A stretch of 64,000 nucleotides of DNA from Altericroceibacterium indicum (GTDB lineage: Bacteria; Pseudomonadota; Alphaproteobacteria; Sphingomonadales; Sphingomonadaceae): assembly GCF_009828105.1 (NCBI RefSeq), contig NZ_WTYQ01000003.1, positions 372,001 to 436,000 of the forward strand, written 5' to 3'. Shown here one piece after another: positions 17,383-26,880 of the stretch (position 1 is its first letter; every line of letters begins with the position of its first letter). The notes under the pieces were generated by a model. It saw only the letters and a program-made list of their open reading frames with translations, had not been told where the DNA came from and did not search any database. A program made the translations under genes and the position numbers.

Positions 17383-19011
17383 ATGTTTATCCGTTTGATG
17401 CTCTCGATCCTCGTCCTCCTGGCACTGCCGGCAGTGGCAGTGGCGCAATCCAATCCGCTGGCAGCGGCCACTTCCAGTGCAGAAAAGTCCAAACCGGCTG
17501 ATCTCTACGGCCGGGGGACACCCCGCACTGCGGTGACCGAATTGCTCGGCGCTCTGGCAGCGCGCGATTATGATCGGGCAGGCTATTACATGGACCTTGG
17601 CCAAGGTGCAGACGCCAAACCGCCAGCCAAGGCCGCGGACCTTGGCAAACGCCTGCAGATCGAATTGGACAATTCCGGCTCGCTGATGCCCTTTGCCGCT
17701 CTGTCAAACGATCCAAATGGCCAGACAGACGATGGGCTTGCGCTTGATCTTGAAAAGGTTGGCACGCTCAACAAAGATAATCCGATCCTCCTCAAACAGA
17801 CGCAAGGCCCAGAAGGTCCTATCTGGCGGATTTCGCCAGAAACGGTGGCTGTGCTGAAAAAGCTGGATGTTCCACCAGAGCAGGAAGCCAGCCTCACCAA
17901 GCCTGTTGGAACGCAGTTTGCTGGTGCGCCAATCAAGGATTGGCTGGTACTTCTGGCCGGGGCCTTTTCCAGCTTTCTGGCGCTATGGCTCATTTCCAAA
18001 GCCATTCTGTTTGTCATGCGCGCAGTGATGGGGAACGAAAAGGAAAGCGCGGTCTACCGCTTCTCACGCGCAGGTCTGCCGCCATTGGCGCTGTTTTTAG
18101 CCGTCGTTCTGTTTAACCTCTGGGCGAACGACATCGGCGTCTCGATTATCGCACGGCAGACATTGATGCGCTATTTCGGGATCATCGCGATGATCTCGCT
18201 GGTATGGTTCGGCTTGCGTCTCGTGGATGCCATCACCGGCGTTACTTCCGCCAAAATGGCCCGCAGTGAACGCCGACAAGCTGTCTCGGTGATTTCCCTG
18301 ATGCGGCGGGGTGCCAAGATTGTTCTGCTGGCTCTGGCGACCATTGCTATTCTCGATACGCTGGGCTTTGATGTGACGACCGGGATCGCCGCTTTGGGTA
18401 TCGGTGGTATCGCATTGGCACTCGGCGCTCAAAAGACAGTCGAAAACCTCGTCGGCAGCGTCACCATGATTGCCGACCGCCCGATTCAGGTAGGTGATTT
18501 CTGCCGTGTGGGCGATATTCTGGGCACGGTCGAAGATATCGGCATCCGCTCCACCCGTATCCGCACCCTCACCCGCACGATAGTAACGATCCCCAATGGC
18601 GACCTTTCTGCACTGCAGATCGAAAATTATGCCGCGCGTGATCGGTTCTTGTTCAATCCGGTCATTGGCGTGGAATATGGTATTTCTGCTGCCAAGCTGC
18701 GTGAAGGCGTCGATATTGTCGAAAGAATTTTGAACGAACATGAAAAGATCGACGCAGAAGGTGCGCGCGCGCGCTTTGTTGCCTTTGGAGACAGTTCGCT
18801 CAACATTGAGGTATTCTCTTATATCACCGTTGGCGATTACGCGGAATCTCTGGTGATCCAGCAGGAATTGCTGCTCGATATCTATCGCCGCCTCACCATG
18901 GCCGGTCTCGGTATCGCCTTCCCGACGCGGACGATTCATATGATTCAGGAGAAACCGGCCGATGTGGAAGGAGACCCCAAACCACCCAGCCCGCCGCGTG
19001 AAATCAAGTAA
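17383..19011 (+). CDS. MscS-family mechanosensitive channel with periplasmic N-domain
   Basis: A protein of about 542 residues. The start at 17383 gives a signal peptide (MFIRLMLSILVLLALPA, cleavage near VAQS). A periplasmic domain of about 170 residues follows, with a YGRGTPRTAVTELLGALAAR helix, then about five hydrophobic segments. The last matches the MscS pore helix: GIAALGIGGIALALGAQKT from residue 334, followed by the beta domain with IADRPIQVGDFCRVGDILG. MscS-type channels release solutes on osmotic downshock. The long N-domain places it with the larger YnaI/YbdG/Msy-like variants. The 3' end overlaps the RNase T2 gene by 50 bases. Confidence 0.88.
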   Translation: MFIRLMLSILVLLALPAVAVAQSNPLAAATSSAEKSKPADLYGRGTPRTAVTELLGALAARDYDRAGYYMDLGQGADAKPPAKAADLGKRLQIELDNSGSLMPFAALSNDPNGQTDDGLALDLEKVGTLNKDNPILLKQTQGPEGPIWRISPETVAVLKKLDVPPEQEASLTKPVGTQFAGAPIKDWLVLLAGAFSSFLALWLISKAILFVMRAVMGNEKESAVYRFSRAGLPPLALFLAVVLFNLWANDIGVSIIARQTLMRYFGIIAMISLVWFGLRLVDAITGVTSAKMARSERRQAVSVISLMRRGAKIVLLALATIAILDTLGFDVTTGIAALGIGGIALALGAQKTVENLVGSVTMIADRPIQVGDFCRVGDILGTVEDIGIRSTRIRTLTRTIVTIPNGDLSALQIENYAARDRFLFNPVIGVEYGISAAKLREGVDIVERILNEHEKIDAEGARARFVAFGDSSLNIEVFSYITVGDYAESLVIQQELLLDIYRRLTMAGLGIAFPTRTIHMIQEKPADVEGDPKPPSPPREIK

Positions 19012-19726
19012 GCGCCTGCCCGCCATGGTGGTGGGCGCAGTCTTGCTGGGCCTCACCTGCCCCACTTCTGCGCTCGCTCAGGCTTATCAATGCAGCGTCC
19101 CGGGAAGAGCCGTTTCCGTCCCTCCCGTCACGCAGGAAGGACCAAGCCGCAAAACACAAATCAGCGGCTATACGCTGGCCCTCAGCTGGTCACCTGAATA
19201 TTGCCAGATGCATAAGGACAACCCCAGGGACTGGCGGCAATGCTCAGGCAAAGCAGGCCTGTTTGGTTTCATCGTGCACGGCCTGTGGCCAGAAGGCTCC
19301 CGCCACTATCCGCAATATTGCAGCAGCCCTGCCCCCTTCTTGTCCGGCGCAGAGGCAGCCCGCAATCTGTGCATGACCCCTTCGGCAAGATTGCTTGCCC
19401 ATGAATGGGCCAAGCATGGCACCTGCATGGCACGAAGCCCCGAAACCTATTTCAAGATCACCCGCATCTTATGGAACAGCCTGCGCTGGCCCGATTTCGA
19501 CCGGATCTCTCGCAAGAAAGGCCTCACCGCGGGCGATGTGCGCCAGGCTTTTGCTGATGCCAATCCCTATTGGGAAGTACCGCATATTGGGCTGGTGATC
19601 GACAAGAAGGGCTGGCTCGAAGAAATGCGGCTTTGTTACGGCACGGACTTCATGCCCAAAGCCTGCAAAGCAGCGCGCTTTGGGCCGGCTGATTCAACAC
19701 CTGTCAAAATCTGGCGCGGGCTTTGA
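18962..19726 (+). CDS. Secreted ribonuclease T2
   Basis: An RNase T2-family protein of 254 residues with both catalytic segments: CAS-1 FIVHGLWP (103-110, His106) and CAS-2 HEWAKHGTC (147-155, with His147, Glu148, Lys151 and His152). The N-terminus is basic, then hydrophobic, ending ALAQAYQC, an export signal. Several Cys are placed for disulfides. These enzymes cut single-stranded RNA through a 2',3'-cyclic phosphate. The start is supported by an AGGAG site ten bases upstream, although it lies inside the end of the MscS gene. Its stop is one base from the convergent tadA stop. Confidence 0.92.
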   Translation: MWKETPNHPARRVKSSKRLPAMVVGAVLLGLTCPTSALAQAYQCSVPGRAVSVPPVTQEGPSRKTQISGYTLALSWSPEYCQMHKDNPRDWRQCSGKAGLFGFIVHGLWPEGSRHYPQYCSSPAPFLSGAEAARNLCMTPSARLLAHEWAKHGTCMARSPETYFKITRILWNSLRWPDFDRISRKKGLTAGDVRQAFADANPYWEVPHIGLVIDKKGWLEEMRLCYGTDFMPKACKAARFGPADSTPVKIWRGL

Positions 19727-19727
19727 T

Positions 19728-20183
19728 TCACCGCCGTTCGGCAAAGAAGCGCCGTAGCAACAAGGCCGCCTCCCCTTCCCCGATGCCGGAATAAACCTCT
19801 GGCCGGTGCAGGCATTGGGGTTGCTCAAACACTCTCGCACCATGCTCAACCGCCCCGCCCTTGGGATCACTCGCACCATAATAGACCCGCGCGATCCGGG
19901 CATGGACAATAGCCCCGGCACACATCGCGCAAGGCTCAAGCGTCACCCACAGATCGCAATCACTCAGCCGCTCCTGCCCGAGAATCAGGGCTGCAGCGCG
20001 AATCGCCTGAATCTCCGCATGGGCTGTCGGATCACATGATTGTCGCGGGGTATTATGACCTTCAGCAATGATTTTACCTTCGCGTGTCACCACCGCCCCA
20101 ACCGGGACTTCTCCCGCCAAAGCCGCCTGCTGCGCCAGTTTCAGCGCATGCTTCATAGGTTCAGGGAGCGGCCAGCGATTCAT
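19728..20183 (-). CDS. tadA: tRNA-specific adenosine deaminase
   Basis: A zinc deaminase of 151 residues that converts A34 to inosine in the anticodon of tRNA-Arg(ACG). The active site reads TAHAEIQAI (His55-Ala-Glu57, zinc ligand and proton shuttle) and EPCAMCAGA (Cys85 and Cys88, zinc ligands). Further family segments are EVPVGAVV near 25-32 and the C-terminal GIGEGEAALLLRRFFAERR. Length is normal. The gene is convergent with RNase T2 and divergent from rpmB. Confidence 0.95.
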   Translation of the reverse strand: MNRWPLPEPMKHALKLAQQAALAGEVPVGAVVTREGKIIAEGHNTPRQSCDPTAHAEIQAIRAAALILGQERLSDCDLWVTLEPCAMCAGAIVHARIARVYYGASDPKGGAVEHGARVFEQPQCLHRPEVYSGIGEGEAALLLRRFFAERR

Positions 20184-20234
20184 GCTATATTGCGCTAATC
20201 ACTTGCGCCCCGCCCTGCAATGCCGCAGGGAAAC

Positions 20235-20263
20235 TTGACGATTCGGTCAGGCAGCGCTAAGCG
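20235..20263 (+). promoter_or_regulatory. Possible rpmB promoter
   Basis: TTGACG at 20235-20240 and TAAGCG at 20258-20263 are separated by 17 bases, about 45 bases before the L28 start. The -35 box is good and the -10 box is poor by E. coli standards, as often in sphingomonads. Confidence 0.35.
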
Positions 20264-20309
20264 CGCCTCTTTCCGAGTAAGCCTGCTTTTGAAGACTGAG
20301 AGATAGACC

Positions 20310-20600
20310 ATGTCGCGCATCTGCGAACTGACCGGTAAGAGCCGCCAGATCGGCCACAATGTGAGCCACGCCAACAACAAGACCAAGCGCGTTTTTCTGC
20401 CGAATCTGCAGAATGTTACGCTGCTGTCCGAAAAGCTCGATCGTAGCTTCAAGTTCCGCGTTTCGACGCAGGGCCTGCGTTCGGTTGAACACAATGGCGG
20501 CCTGGATAATTGGTTGCTGAAAACCACGGATACGAAGCTGTCCGCTCGCGCCATCAAGGTGAAGCGCGAACTGCAGAAGGCTGGCGAAGCCGCCGCCTAA
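20310..20600 (+). CDS. rpmB: 50S ribosomal protein L28
   Basis: L28 of 96 residues, a large-subunit ribosomal protein. It opens [20 protein letters not shown], with the conserved [13 protein letters not shown] and [15 protein letters not shown] segments. The alphaproteobacterial form is longer than the 78-residue E. coli protein, as seen here. The gene is monocistronic, followed by a short GC hairpin (CAGGCGC-TTCG-GCGCCTG, 20607-20624) with no clear T tract. Confidence 0.97.
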   Translation: MSRICELTGKSRQIGHNVSHANNKTKRVFLPNLQNVTLLSEKLDRSFKFRVSTQGLRSVEHNGGLDNWLLKTTDTKLSARAIKVKRELQKAGEAAA

Positions 20601-20687
20601 GCAGAACAGGCGCTTCGGCGCCTGCCAGCTTCAGAAGAGCTACGCGATAAGGGCGTGCGGTATTCCGTGCGCCTTTTCGTGTCTTCG

Positions 20688-21749
20688 TTAATGGGCTGAG
20701 CTCATTTTCAGGGCCTGGGTTGCAGCGGCCTCAGTTTGCTTCCCTTTGGCCTGCCCCATGTCCCAACGGATCTGGAGCAATAGCGTTTGCTGTAGCACAG
20801 CCTGATTGTCATCCGAAATCATCCACAGATCGACTAACCCTCCCCCCAGATCACGAACGGCTAAGCCCTCATAATTTTCCGAAGGAATGGGCGATGCAAA
20901 GTCGAGCAATGTCTGCCAATGCCAATATTGGCCTTTCTTGATCGTCGCCGGGTCCGCAATCAGGAGCCGTGAACGAAATATCGGCGGAAATGGCGGATCA
21001 AAATCGCGTAGCAAAATCAGAACCCGCCCGTCCGGTAGTTGCGCCATATCGGTGGACCGATAGCCTTTGGGGTGTGCCAGCCCGAAGATCAGCGGCGTGC
21101 CGCCCTCCACGGGATCATGATCATAAAGCAGCCCCACGCTCGGCGCGGGTTTCGGCCCCGTCCCACCTTCAGACATGACAATGAAGCGCCCATCTGCCAA
21201 CCGCAGGAGGGATTCAGCGCCGCTATTATGTGGCCAATGTGCCATTTCGGGCGGATGCACAGAGGCCCATTTGCCATTCGCTGCAGAATGCCGGCGGATC
21301 ATGTTCATGCCTTCATATCCAAGCCAGATATCACCGGTCTTGGGGTCACGCGTGGCCGATTCGATATCACTTTGCCACTTTTTCAGCAGTTTACGATCAG
21401 TCGGTACGTGATCGAGCCGAGCAGGCCGTTGTGGTGCGCCAGGTGCGGAAAAGCGCAAACGCCAGCCAAAGTCACTGTAAGTCTGAAATTGCCCATCAGG
21501 CATCGCCAGCAAGCTGGAATAGCCTCCAAACTCCCGCGCATCGCTCGCAAGCTGCCACACACCCATCAGCCGCATATGCCCCTGTGCCGCTGGCAGGTCA
21601 CTTTCACCCACAAGCCGGGTAATCTGCATCGCTCCATCCGACCAGGGCGGCGGAACCGGCGATCGCCACCAGATCGGCGGCAAGAGACAGATGGCAACGA
21701 GCAGGCCGAGTAGCAGTCGCTTAATAGAAGCAGCAGCAAGCCTGCTCAC
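20688..21749 (-). CDS. Esterase-like activity of phytase family protein
   Basis: A protein of 353 residues with an N-terminal hydrophobic anchor or signal (LLLGLLVAICLLPPIWW). It has the beta-propeller-like pattern of the esterase-like phytase family (PF13449 type): FGGYSSLLAMPDG, DIWLGYEGMNMIRRH, NSGAESLLRLADGRFIVMSE, and late ENYEGLAVRDLGGG. Family members are periplasmic or membrane-attached and have uncertain activity. The start ATG overlaps the stop of the sulfotransferase gene by 4 bases, so the two are translationally coupled and lie downstream of a TonB receptor. Confidence 0.8.
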   Translation of the reverse strand: MSRLAAASIKRLLLGLLVAICLLPPIWWRSPVPPPWSDGAMQITRLVGESDLPAAQGHMRLMGVWQLASDAREFGGYSSLLAMPDGQFQTYSDFGWRLRFSAPGAPQRPARLDHVPTDRKLLKKWQSDIESATRDPKTGDIWLGYEGMNMIRRHSAANGKWASVHPPEMAHWPHNSGAESLLRLADGRFIVMSEGGTGPKPAPSVGLLYDHDPVEGGTPLIFGLAHPKGYRSTDMAQLPDGRVLILLRDFDPPFPPIFRSRLLIADPATIKKGQYWHWQTLLDFASPIPSENYEGLAVRDLGGGLVDLWMISDDNQAVLQQTLLLQIRWDMGQAKGKQTEAAATQALKMSSAH

Positions 21750-23194
21750 AAACCGAGATCTTTACGCGCTTGTGCATATGCGACGCCAAATGGCTCCAGC
21801 CATTGCGCATATGGCTCAGAACTGCCGATCGATTGAGTCGATATGGGTTCCCGGACCTGAGCCGAACTGTTTGTCGTGACAACCCTCTTCGAACTATGTG
21901 GCGTTAGCATAGCGGCTTCGAATGGCAGCCCGACATGCTCCGCCATTCGCTTGATTTCCCGCTCCGAATTACGCACCAATTCTTCATACTGCACGCTCAT
22001 CAATCGCTCACCCAGTGTCTCCTGCCAAAAATGGCGCAGGCGATGCTCACTCGCTGAACGACGGGCAATCAATTCCAGGGATTGGGACCAATCAATCCCT
22101 TCAGCAAAGTGATTGCTGAATATTGACCAGGCACAATCCCGTGGGTTCCGTTCCAACCAGATGAACCGGGCATTCGGAAACAGAATGGCAGCGAATCCCA
22201 TCAGGCGCGTCGTGCTCAGTGATTTATCAACGACCCGCCCTGTGCCGAAACGATCCGCCATCAGCCTGTGATAATGGGCTTGAGCACTCTCCAGAGCTTG
22301 CCAAATATTATCACGAGAGCGCAACTGTATGGGGTTTGCACTTCCTAAAATGCGCCGGCAATGGGCGAGGATTTCTACCTCCCCTCCCCCAACTATATGG
22401 CTGTGTGAAGCAAGAATTTGCTCTACAAGTGTTGTCCCGGAGCGTGGCAGACCTGTAACAAATATGGGGCCCACCTTGTCATCATGAATCGCCAGTTCCT
22501 GAATAGCATCCCGGCTCCATTCGGAAAGAATGTGCGAGAGCTCCTCCTGATCTTTCAACATATCATAGGGCGTGATTTGCGCCTGAAGCTGACCAGCCTC
22601 GCTAAATGCAGCAAAAGCCGAAGCGTAATCCTTGGCAGAATGCTTCAGACTGCCAAGCGCATAATAAAAAGGAATAGCCGCTGCTGGTTGAAGATTGGCA
22701 CACAGCTCTTTCAACACCGCTTCATCTTCTGATCGAATGCCGCCGGCTTTTGCCAAACCGAGCCAGGCCGGCCCGGTTTGGGGTGCATATTCCACCGCCC
22801 GCCTCAAATAGCTGCGTGCCGTCTCGATTTCCCCTTGATCAAACGCGAGCATACCCTGGAAATAGGCATTCTGAACGGGATCAGGTACGGATTGGGGTAC
22901 AGTTTTCAGTAGCGCTTGCGCTCCTGACAAATCGCCCGCCTTGGCCTTGATGGCCGCAGCATCGAAGCGGGTAAGTGTGCTTGCAACCTGTTCAACCAGA
23001 AGATCGGCCGCTGCTCGTGCCAGAGCGAACTCGCCATCCTTGAGCATAACAGTGGCCACACTGCGCCATTGCTGACCCATGGGGTAGCGTAACTGAACAA
23101 GGCCGCGCACCGCACTCAGAACTGCGCCATGATCCCGCCTTTGAAGAGCGGAGACGAATTGGCGAATATATTCGGGCCCGGTTTGCTCTGTCAT
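21746..23194 (-). CDS. TPR-containing sulfotransferase family protein
   Basis: A protein of about 482 residues. The N-terminal half has tetratricopeptide-like helices (for example YFQGMLAFDQGEIETARSYL). The C-terminal half is a sulfotransferase domain with the PAPS-binding loop GLPRSGTTLVEQ (from about 248) and a later DKSLSTTRLMG segment followed by WLERNPRDCAWS. It would transfer sulfate from PAPS to an unidentified acceptor. In sphingomonads such genes often follow TonB-dependent receptors, as here. The start at 23194 (MTEQTGPEY) gives a sensible N-terminus; the frame is open a further 20 codons upstream. Confidence 0.85.
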   Translation of the reverse strand: MTEQTGPEYIRQFVSALQRRDHGAVLSAVRGLVQLRYPMGQQWRSVATVMLKDGEFALARAAADLLVEQVASTLTRFDAAAIKAKAGDLSGAQALLKTVPQSVPDPVQNAYFQGMLAFDQGEIETARSYLRRAVEYAPQTGPAWLGLAKAGGIRSEDEAVLKELCANLQPAAAIPFYYALGSLKHSAKDYASAFAAFSEAGQLQAQITPYDMLKDQEELSHILSEWSRDAIQELAIHDDKVGPIFVTGLPRSGTTLVEQILASHSHIVGGGEVEILAHCRRILGSANPIQLRSRDNIWQALESAQAHYHRLMADRFGTGRVVDKSLSTTRLMGFAAILFPNARFIWLERNPRDCAWSIFSNHFAEGIDWSQSLELIARRSASEHRLRHFWQETLGERLMSVQYEELVRNSEREIKRMAEHVGLPFEAAMLTPHSSKRVVTTNSSAQVREPISTQSIGSSEPYAQWLEPFGVAYAQARKDLGL

Positions 23195-23256
23195 CCAGCA
23201 GCCATAGCAAGACAGCACGTGATTGTAAGTTTCGAATATGGCTGTTTTGGGCAAAG

Positions 23257-23282
23257 AAAAAGGGCCCCGCCAAGCGGAGCCC
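23257..23282 (-). terminator. Terminator after the first TonB receptor gene
   Basis: On the minus strand GGGCTCCG / CGGGGCCC form a stem with one G-T pair, followed by TTTTT. It sits 30 bases after the receptor stop, so the sulfotransferase gene downstream is reached by read-through or its own promoter. Confidence 0.8.
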
Positions 23283-23311
23283 TTTCCCTGTTTTCAAACT
23301 GGTCAGGGCGT

Positions 23312-26300
23312 TTAGAAGCCCATCTGGAACTGGAAACGTACGTAGCGCGGCGTTTGATAACCGGTAGCCACGCCATAGGAACTGCGCGGTTGGAAGTTTG
23401 ACAATGTTCCACGCTCTTCGAAATCGAGCTTTGCCTTTGAATTGAAGATATTGAAAACGTCCACACGGAATGAGGAGTCAAAATCTTCAACCGGCAGTTT
23501 GAACACAGCAGAGAGGCTGACTTCTGTGAGCCAATCACTGTCGAACTGCGAACCGCGCGGCGTCAGCGTTGTGGAATTGGCAGGGACTGTTACTGATGGG
23601 TCAGAGATAATATCTCCGTTTCCATCAACGTTACAATACCAGGCAGCCGCGCCATAGGCACCTGCATAGGGATCAATTGTGCTAGGAATACGCCCGATAC
23701 AGCCAAATTTCCGTGGCGACTGCACAGTCGCAGACCCACCGAGCACGAGCCAGTTCGTTGGCTGATAAGAGCCAAAGATCTTGAAGTTGTGCTCACGGTG
23801 CGGCGGCAGATAGCCATAAGCGCCATTGGTCAAGCCGGGCTGGTCAAAGTCAGTCGTGATTCCGGAGTCATCCTGACCATTATCAGATTTCACACCGCCT
23901 TCGGTGTTCCCCTTGAGCTTGGACCATGTGTAAGACCCTTGAAGGCTCCAAACACCGTCAAACTCGCGTTCGAAAGTGGCTGTAATCGCCTTGTAGGTGC
24001 GCTTTGCAGCAGGATAGCCCAGTTGCTCTGCCGTGAAATCGATCGTCCGCAGATCGGTTTCACCCGGCAATGGATCAGACAGTGTAATTGTCGCGGAATC
24101 GCCCGGGTTGATCAGCACATATTGATGGAACCCCGACCAGATACCTTCACAAGCATCCCTGTCATAACCATTGTCGGCACAGTAATTGTTGACTGCCGCA
24201 TCAATAGCGCTGTCTTCCAAGGAACGGTTCAGACTGCGGTATGTGCCATAAAGACCAAAGACCCATTTTTCACCAAAGCGCATTTCACCGCCGATGATAT
24301 ATTCATCCATGGATTGCGGCTTGAGGCTCTTTGAAACCAGTGCTTCGGTTGGGTTGGCAGTACCATTGGAAATAACTTCGCAGTTTTCCGTACCTGTATC
24401 GAGACAGGCCGCTGATCCTTCAAATCCAATCAAAGGGGCACCGAGAACTGGCGAACCATCCTCGTTCACGCCTTCCAGAACATTGTAGCGTGTCTGGTCA
24501 AATTCCGCGCCGGCCAAGCGAATATTGGTATTCGCAGGGATCGGCAGGAAGTAACGGCCGAAAGAACCATAGAGCTTCGCCCGTCCATCATCGAATACGT
24601 CAAAGGTAAAGCCAGCACGCGGCCCCCATTGATCTCCCGATTCATAGAACGCTACACCGTCAGCATTTTTATTACGGAAACGGTCGTTGCGGATGCCCAA
24701 CTGCAATTGCAGCCGATCACCCATCAAAGACCAATTGTCCTGAATATAGAACGCGTCGTTGACAGTAGAGAAAGTACCACCGTTGATGAAGGTTCGGCCT
24801 GCGGCATAATCTACACCTGGCGCGGCATAAAGATCGCCTGCGCCAGCTGTATAATAGGAATATGCCACACCGCCGGTATATCGTGTTTCGTTAATGGAAT
24901 TCAGATTTTCACGGTAATAGCCGCCACGAATATGGTGCGACCCCAGCGCTTCGAAGAATACATCGACGTCGCCACGATAGAACTCGCGTTCATCTTTCGC
25001 AAATTCGATTGTATTGCTTGGGTTACCGATGATTTGCAGTTCACCGCTACGATAATCGGCAACGTATGGACGGTTCGGATCACTTGGCGTGTAAGTGTCA
25101 GAAAGCTTGCTTTTACCGTAGGCAGCGGAAACTGTCAGCCAATCTGTAAAGTTGCCCGTGTAGCGGCCGACATAGTTTTTACCGCCGTAATTATAAAGCT
25201 CTCCCGCTTCATATTTATCGACAATATCAGTTTCAGGATCATAGGTATAATTGCTATAAGTTTCGGTGCCCGAGCTATCGAAATAGGTAAATTCGAGGCG
25301 ATGGCCATCAATGGGAACAGCGTCCACTTTGACTGCCCAGAATGGGCTATCGGTATAACGGTTCTCGTAAATGTTCGAAGTCGCAAGGCCTCTGTTCGTG
25401 GTATAATCACGGAACTGATAGAGGCCATATACGAACAGGCGATCTTTAATGATCGGGCCTGAAGCCTGAATGATCGCATCCTTCTTATCGACCCCATCCA
25501 TGCTGTTGTCGACATAGAGATTGCCAGAATATGGGTCGCGGCTGTACGGGCTGTCACTGCGAAGGCCATCTGGCTCCCAGTTGAATTTCAGACTGGCGTG
25601 ATATTCATTTGAACCGGATTTGGTTGTGGCGTTGATAACACCGCCGGTAGCCGGGCCGAATTCAGCCTGATAGCCACCATTCTTGACTTCGACTGTTTCA
25701 TAGAAATCAAATGGAACGGTTCCAGCACCGAGCCCTTTGCGAAAATCGGTGATGTTGAGGCCGTTCACAAAATACTGGTTTTCCGAAACCGAAGAGCCTC
25801 CGATATTGGGAAGGTTCCCGAAGGCAGTATCCCCCTGGGTTGTGCCAGGAGACAATTCGATGATCGATGTCAGATCACGTGCGACAGGCACACGGTCAGC
25901 AAGGTCAGCCACTTTGACGACAAGCCCGGTCGTCGTACGGTTGAAGTCGACAACTTCAGTACGGCCTGCAGTAACGATAATTTCGCCGTGTGAACCGCCC
26001 ACCGGTACAAGCGCGAACTGGTTCGCAGCGCCGTTCTGAGACAACGTCACCCTTGGATCGGTGAAAGTTTCATATCCGTCTGCTGAAACAGTAACCGTGT
26101 AATTACCAGCCGGCACCTGACCGATGCGATAAGTGCCGCTTGAGTTGGTCGTCGCTGTCCTGCTGAAGCCTTGAGCGTTTGATACGATGGTGATGCTGGC
26201 ATCCGCGATGGGTTCGCCATCGGTGCTGACAATGCGGCCTGATGCGGTGACATTGGTATAATCCTGGGCGGCAGCAGGTGCGGCGAACATGGCTGCGGCG

Positions 26301-26368
26301 CTGATGCCTCCCAGAGCAAGTGCCAATGGTGCCGCGCTACCCCGCAAGGCTTTCGAAAATTTCTTCAA
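23312..26368 (-). CDS. TonB-dependent receptor with N-terminal carboxypeptidase-regulatory-like domain (Oar-like)
   Basis: An outer-membrane receptor of about 1018 residues. After the signal peptide (LKKFSKALRGSAAPLAL, ending AAPAAAQD) comes an Ig-like carboxypeptidase-regulatory domain (SGRIVSTDGEPIADASITIV), then a plug (EIIVTAGR region, PNIGGSSVSENQYFVNGLNI), then a long barrel ending in Phe (FQFQMGF). Such Oar-like receptors import or handle large substrates, unknown here. No ATG gives a signal peptide directly. TTG at 26368, seven bases after an AGGGGA ribosome site, does. The earlier ATG at 26476 would add 36 non-signal residues. The gene is followed by a terminator. Confidence 0.9.
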   Translation of the reverse strand: MKKFSKALRGSAAPLALALGGISAAAMFAAPAAAQDYTNVTASGRIVSTDGEPIADASITIVSNAQGFSRTATTNSSGTYRIGQVPAGNYTVTVSADGYETFTDPRVTLSQNGAANQFALVPVGGSHGEIIVTAGRTEVVDFNRTTTGLVVKVADLADRVPVARDLTSIIELSPGTTQGDTAFGNLPNIGGSSVSENQYFVNGLNITDFRKGLGAGTVPFDFYETVEVKNGGYQAEFGPATGGVINATTKSGSNEYHASLKFNWEPDGLRSDSPYSRDPYSGNLYVDNSMDGVDKKDAIIQASGPIIKDRLFVYGLYQFRDYTTNRGLATSNIYENRYTDSPFWAVKVDAVPIDGHRLEFTYFDSSGTETYSNYTYDPETDIVDKYEAGELYNYGGKNYVGRYTGNFTDWLTVSAAYGKSKLSDTYTPSDPNRPYVADYRSGELQIIGNPSNTIEFAKDEREFYRGDVDVFFEALGSHHIRGGYYRENLNSINETRYTGGVAYSYYTAGAGDLYAAPGVDYAAGRTFINGGTFSTVNDAFYIQDNWSLMGDRLQLQLGIRNDRFRNKNADGVAFYESGDQWGPRAGFTFDVFDDGRAKLYGSFGRYFLPIPANTNIRLAGAEFDQTRYNVLEGVNEDGSPVLGAPLIGFEGSAACLDTGTENCEVISNGTANPTEALVSKSLKPQSMDEYIIGGEMRFGEKWVFGLYGTYRSLNRSLEDSAIDAAVNNYCADNGYDRDACEGIWSGFHQYVLINPGDSATITLSDPLPGETDLRTIDFTAEQLGYPAAKRTYKAITATFEREFDGVWSLQGSYTWSKLKGNTEGGVKSDNGQDDSGITTDFDQPGLTNGAYGYLPPHREHNFKIFGSYQPTNWLVLGGSATVQSPRKFGCIGRIPSTIDPYAGAYGAAAWYCNVDGNGDIISDPSVTVPANSTTLTPRGSQFDSDWLTEVSLSAVFKLPVEDFDSSFRVDVFNIFNSKAKLDFEERGTLSNFQPRSSYGVATGYQTPRYVRFQFQMGF

Positions 26369-26375
26369 GTTCCAG

Positions 26376-26381
26376 TCCCCT
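26376..26381 (-). promoter_or_regulatory. Ribosome-binding site fixing a TTG start
   Basis: AGGGGA on the minus strand, seven bases before TTG at 26368. The same AGGGGAC string precedes the TTG of the neighbouring receptor. Confidence 0.7.
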
Positions 26382-26660
26382 ATTTCATTCGACTGCTCGT
26401 TACGAGCATCCGTCAGAACATGTTTGGGAACGCCCCCACCTACCCCGTAAGTGTTGACAGCAGGCACAGTCCCCAAACCTGATGGGAGGTAATGGACCGC
26501 ATTGTATCCAAAGTGTAAAGTCTAGCTGAAGGCCAGATGAACATATGGTTGAAACTGTAACTTCTGCGCCACAGATTCGAAGCTGATTTGTAATATTATT
26601 AGATATCTGAAGCGTTAAATTTCAACATACGGGAATATGCTTAGGCTGCTGTCGCTGAGC

Positions 26661-26694
26661 ATTGTAATATCTTGAGAATTCAAGATTTTACAAT
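26661..26694. promoter_or_regulatory. 34-bp near-perfect palindrome upstream of TonB receptor
   Basis: Left arm ATTGTAATATCTTGA (26661-26675), spacer GAAT, right arm TCAAGATTTTACAAT (26680-26694). The arms match at 14 of 15 positions. No T tract follows on either strand, so a regulator-binding site or transcribed hairpin is likelier than a terminator. Confidence 0.6.
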
Positions 26695-26826
26695 CTGTAT
26701 AATGCCCGGCGGCTCAAGGCAGTACCTTATCAGATGATAAACCAGTGAACCTTCACAAGTCGCTGAGCCAATCACAAGCTACAGAGCGGTTCGCGAGTGA
26801 GCCGCCTAACAAGGTATACACGCAAA

Positions 26827-26857
26827 CAAAAAGGCGCGAGCCGAAGCCCGCGCCTTT
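26827..26857 (-). terminator. Terminator after the second TonB receptor gene
   Basis: On the minus strand AAAGGCGCG / CGCGCCTTT flank a GGCTTCGGCT loop that can pair further, followed by a T tract. It lies 23 bases after the receptor stop. Confidence 0.85.
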
Positions 26858-26880
26858 CTATTCTCAAAGAGAGAAACCTA

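Larger units (their letters stand above)
26369..26826. promoter_or_regulatory. Upstream region of the Oar-like TonB receptor
   Basis: About 460 AT-rich bases between the two receptor genes. It contains the 34-bp palindrome listed separately, several runs of A and T, and no coding frame with family features. The promoter for the downstream receptor should lie here on the minus strand. Confidence 0.5.
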
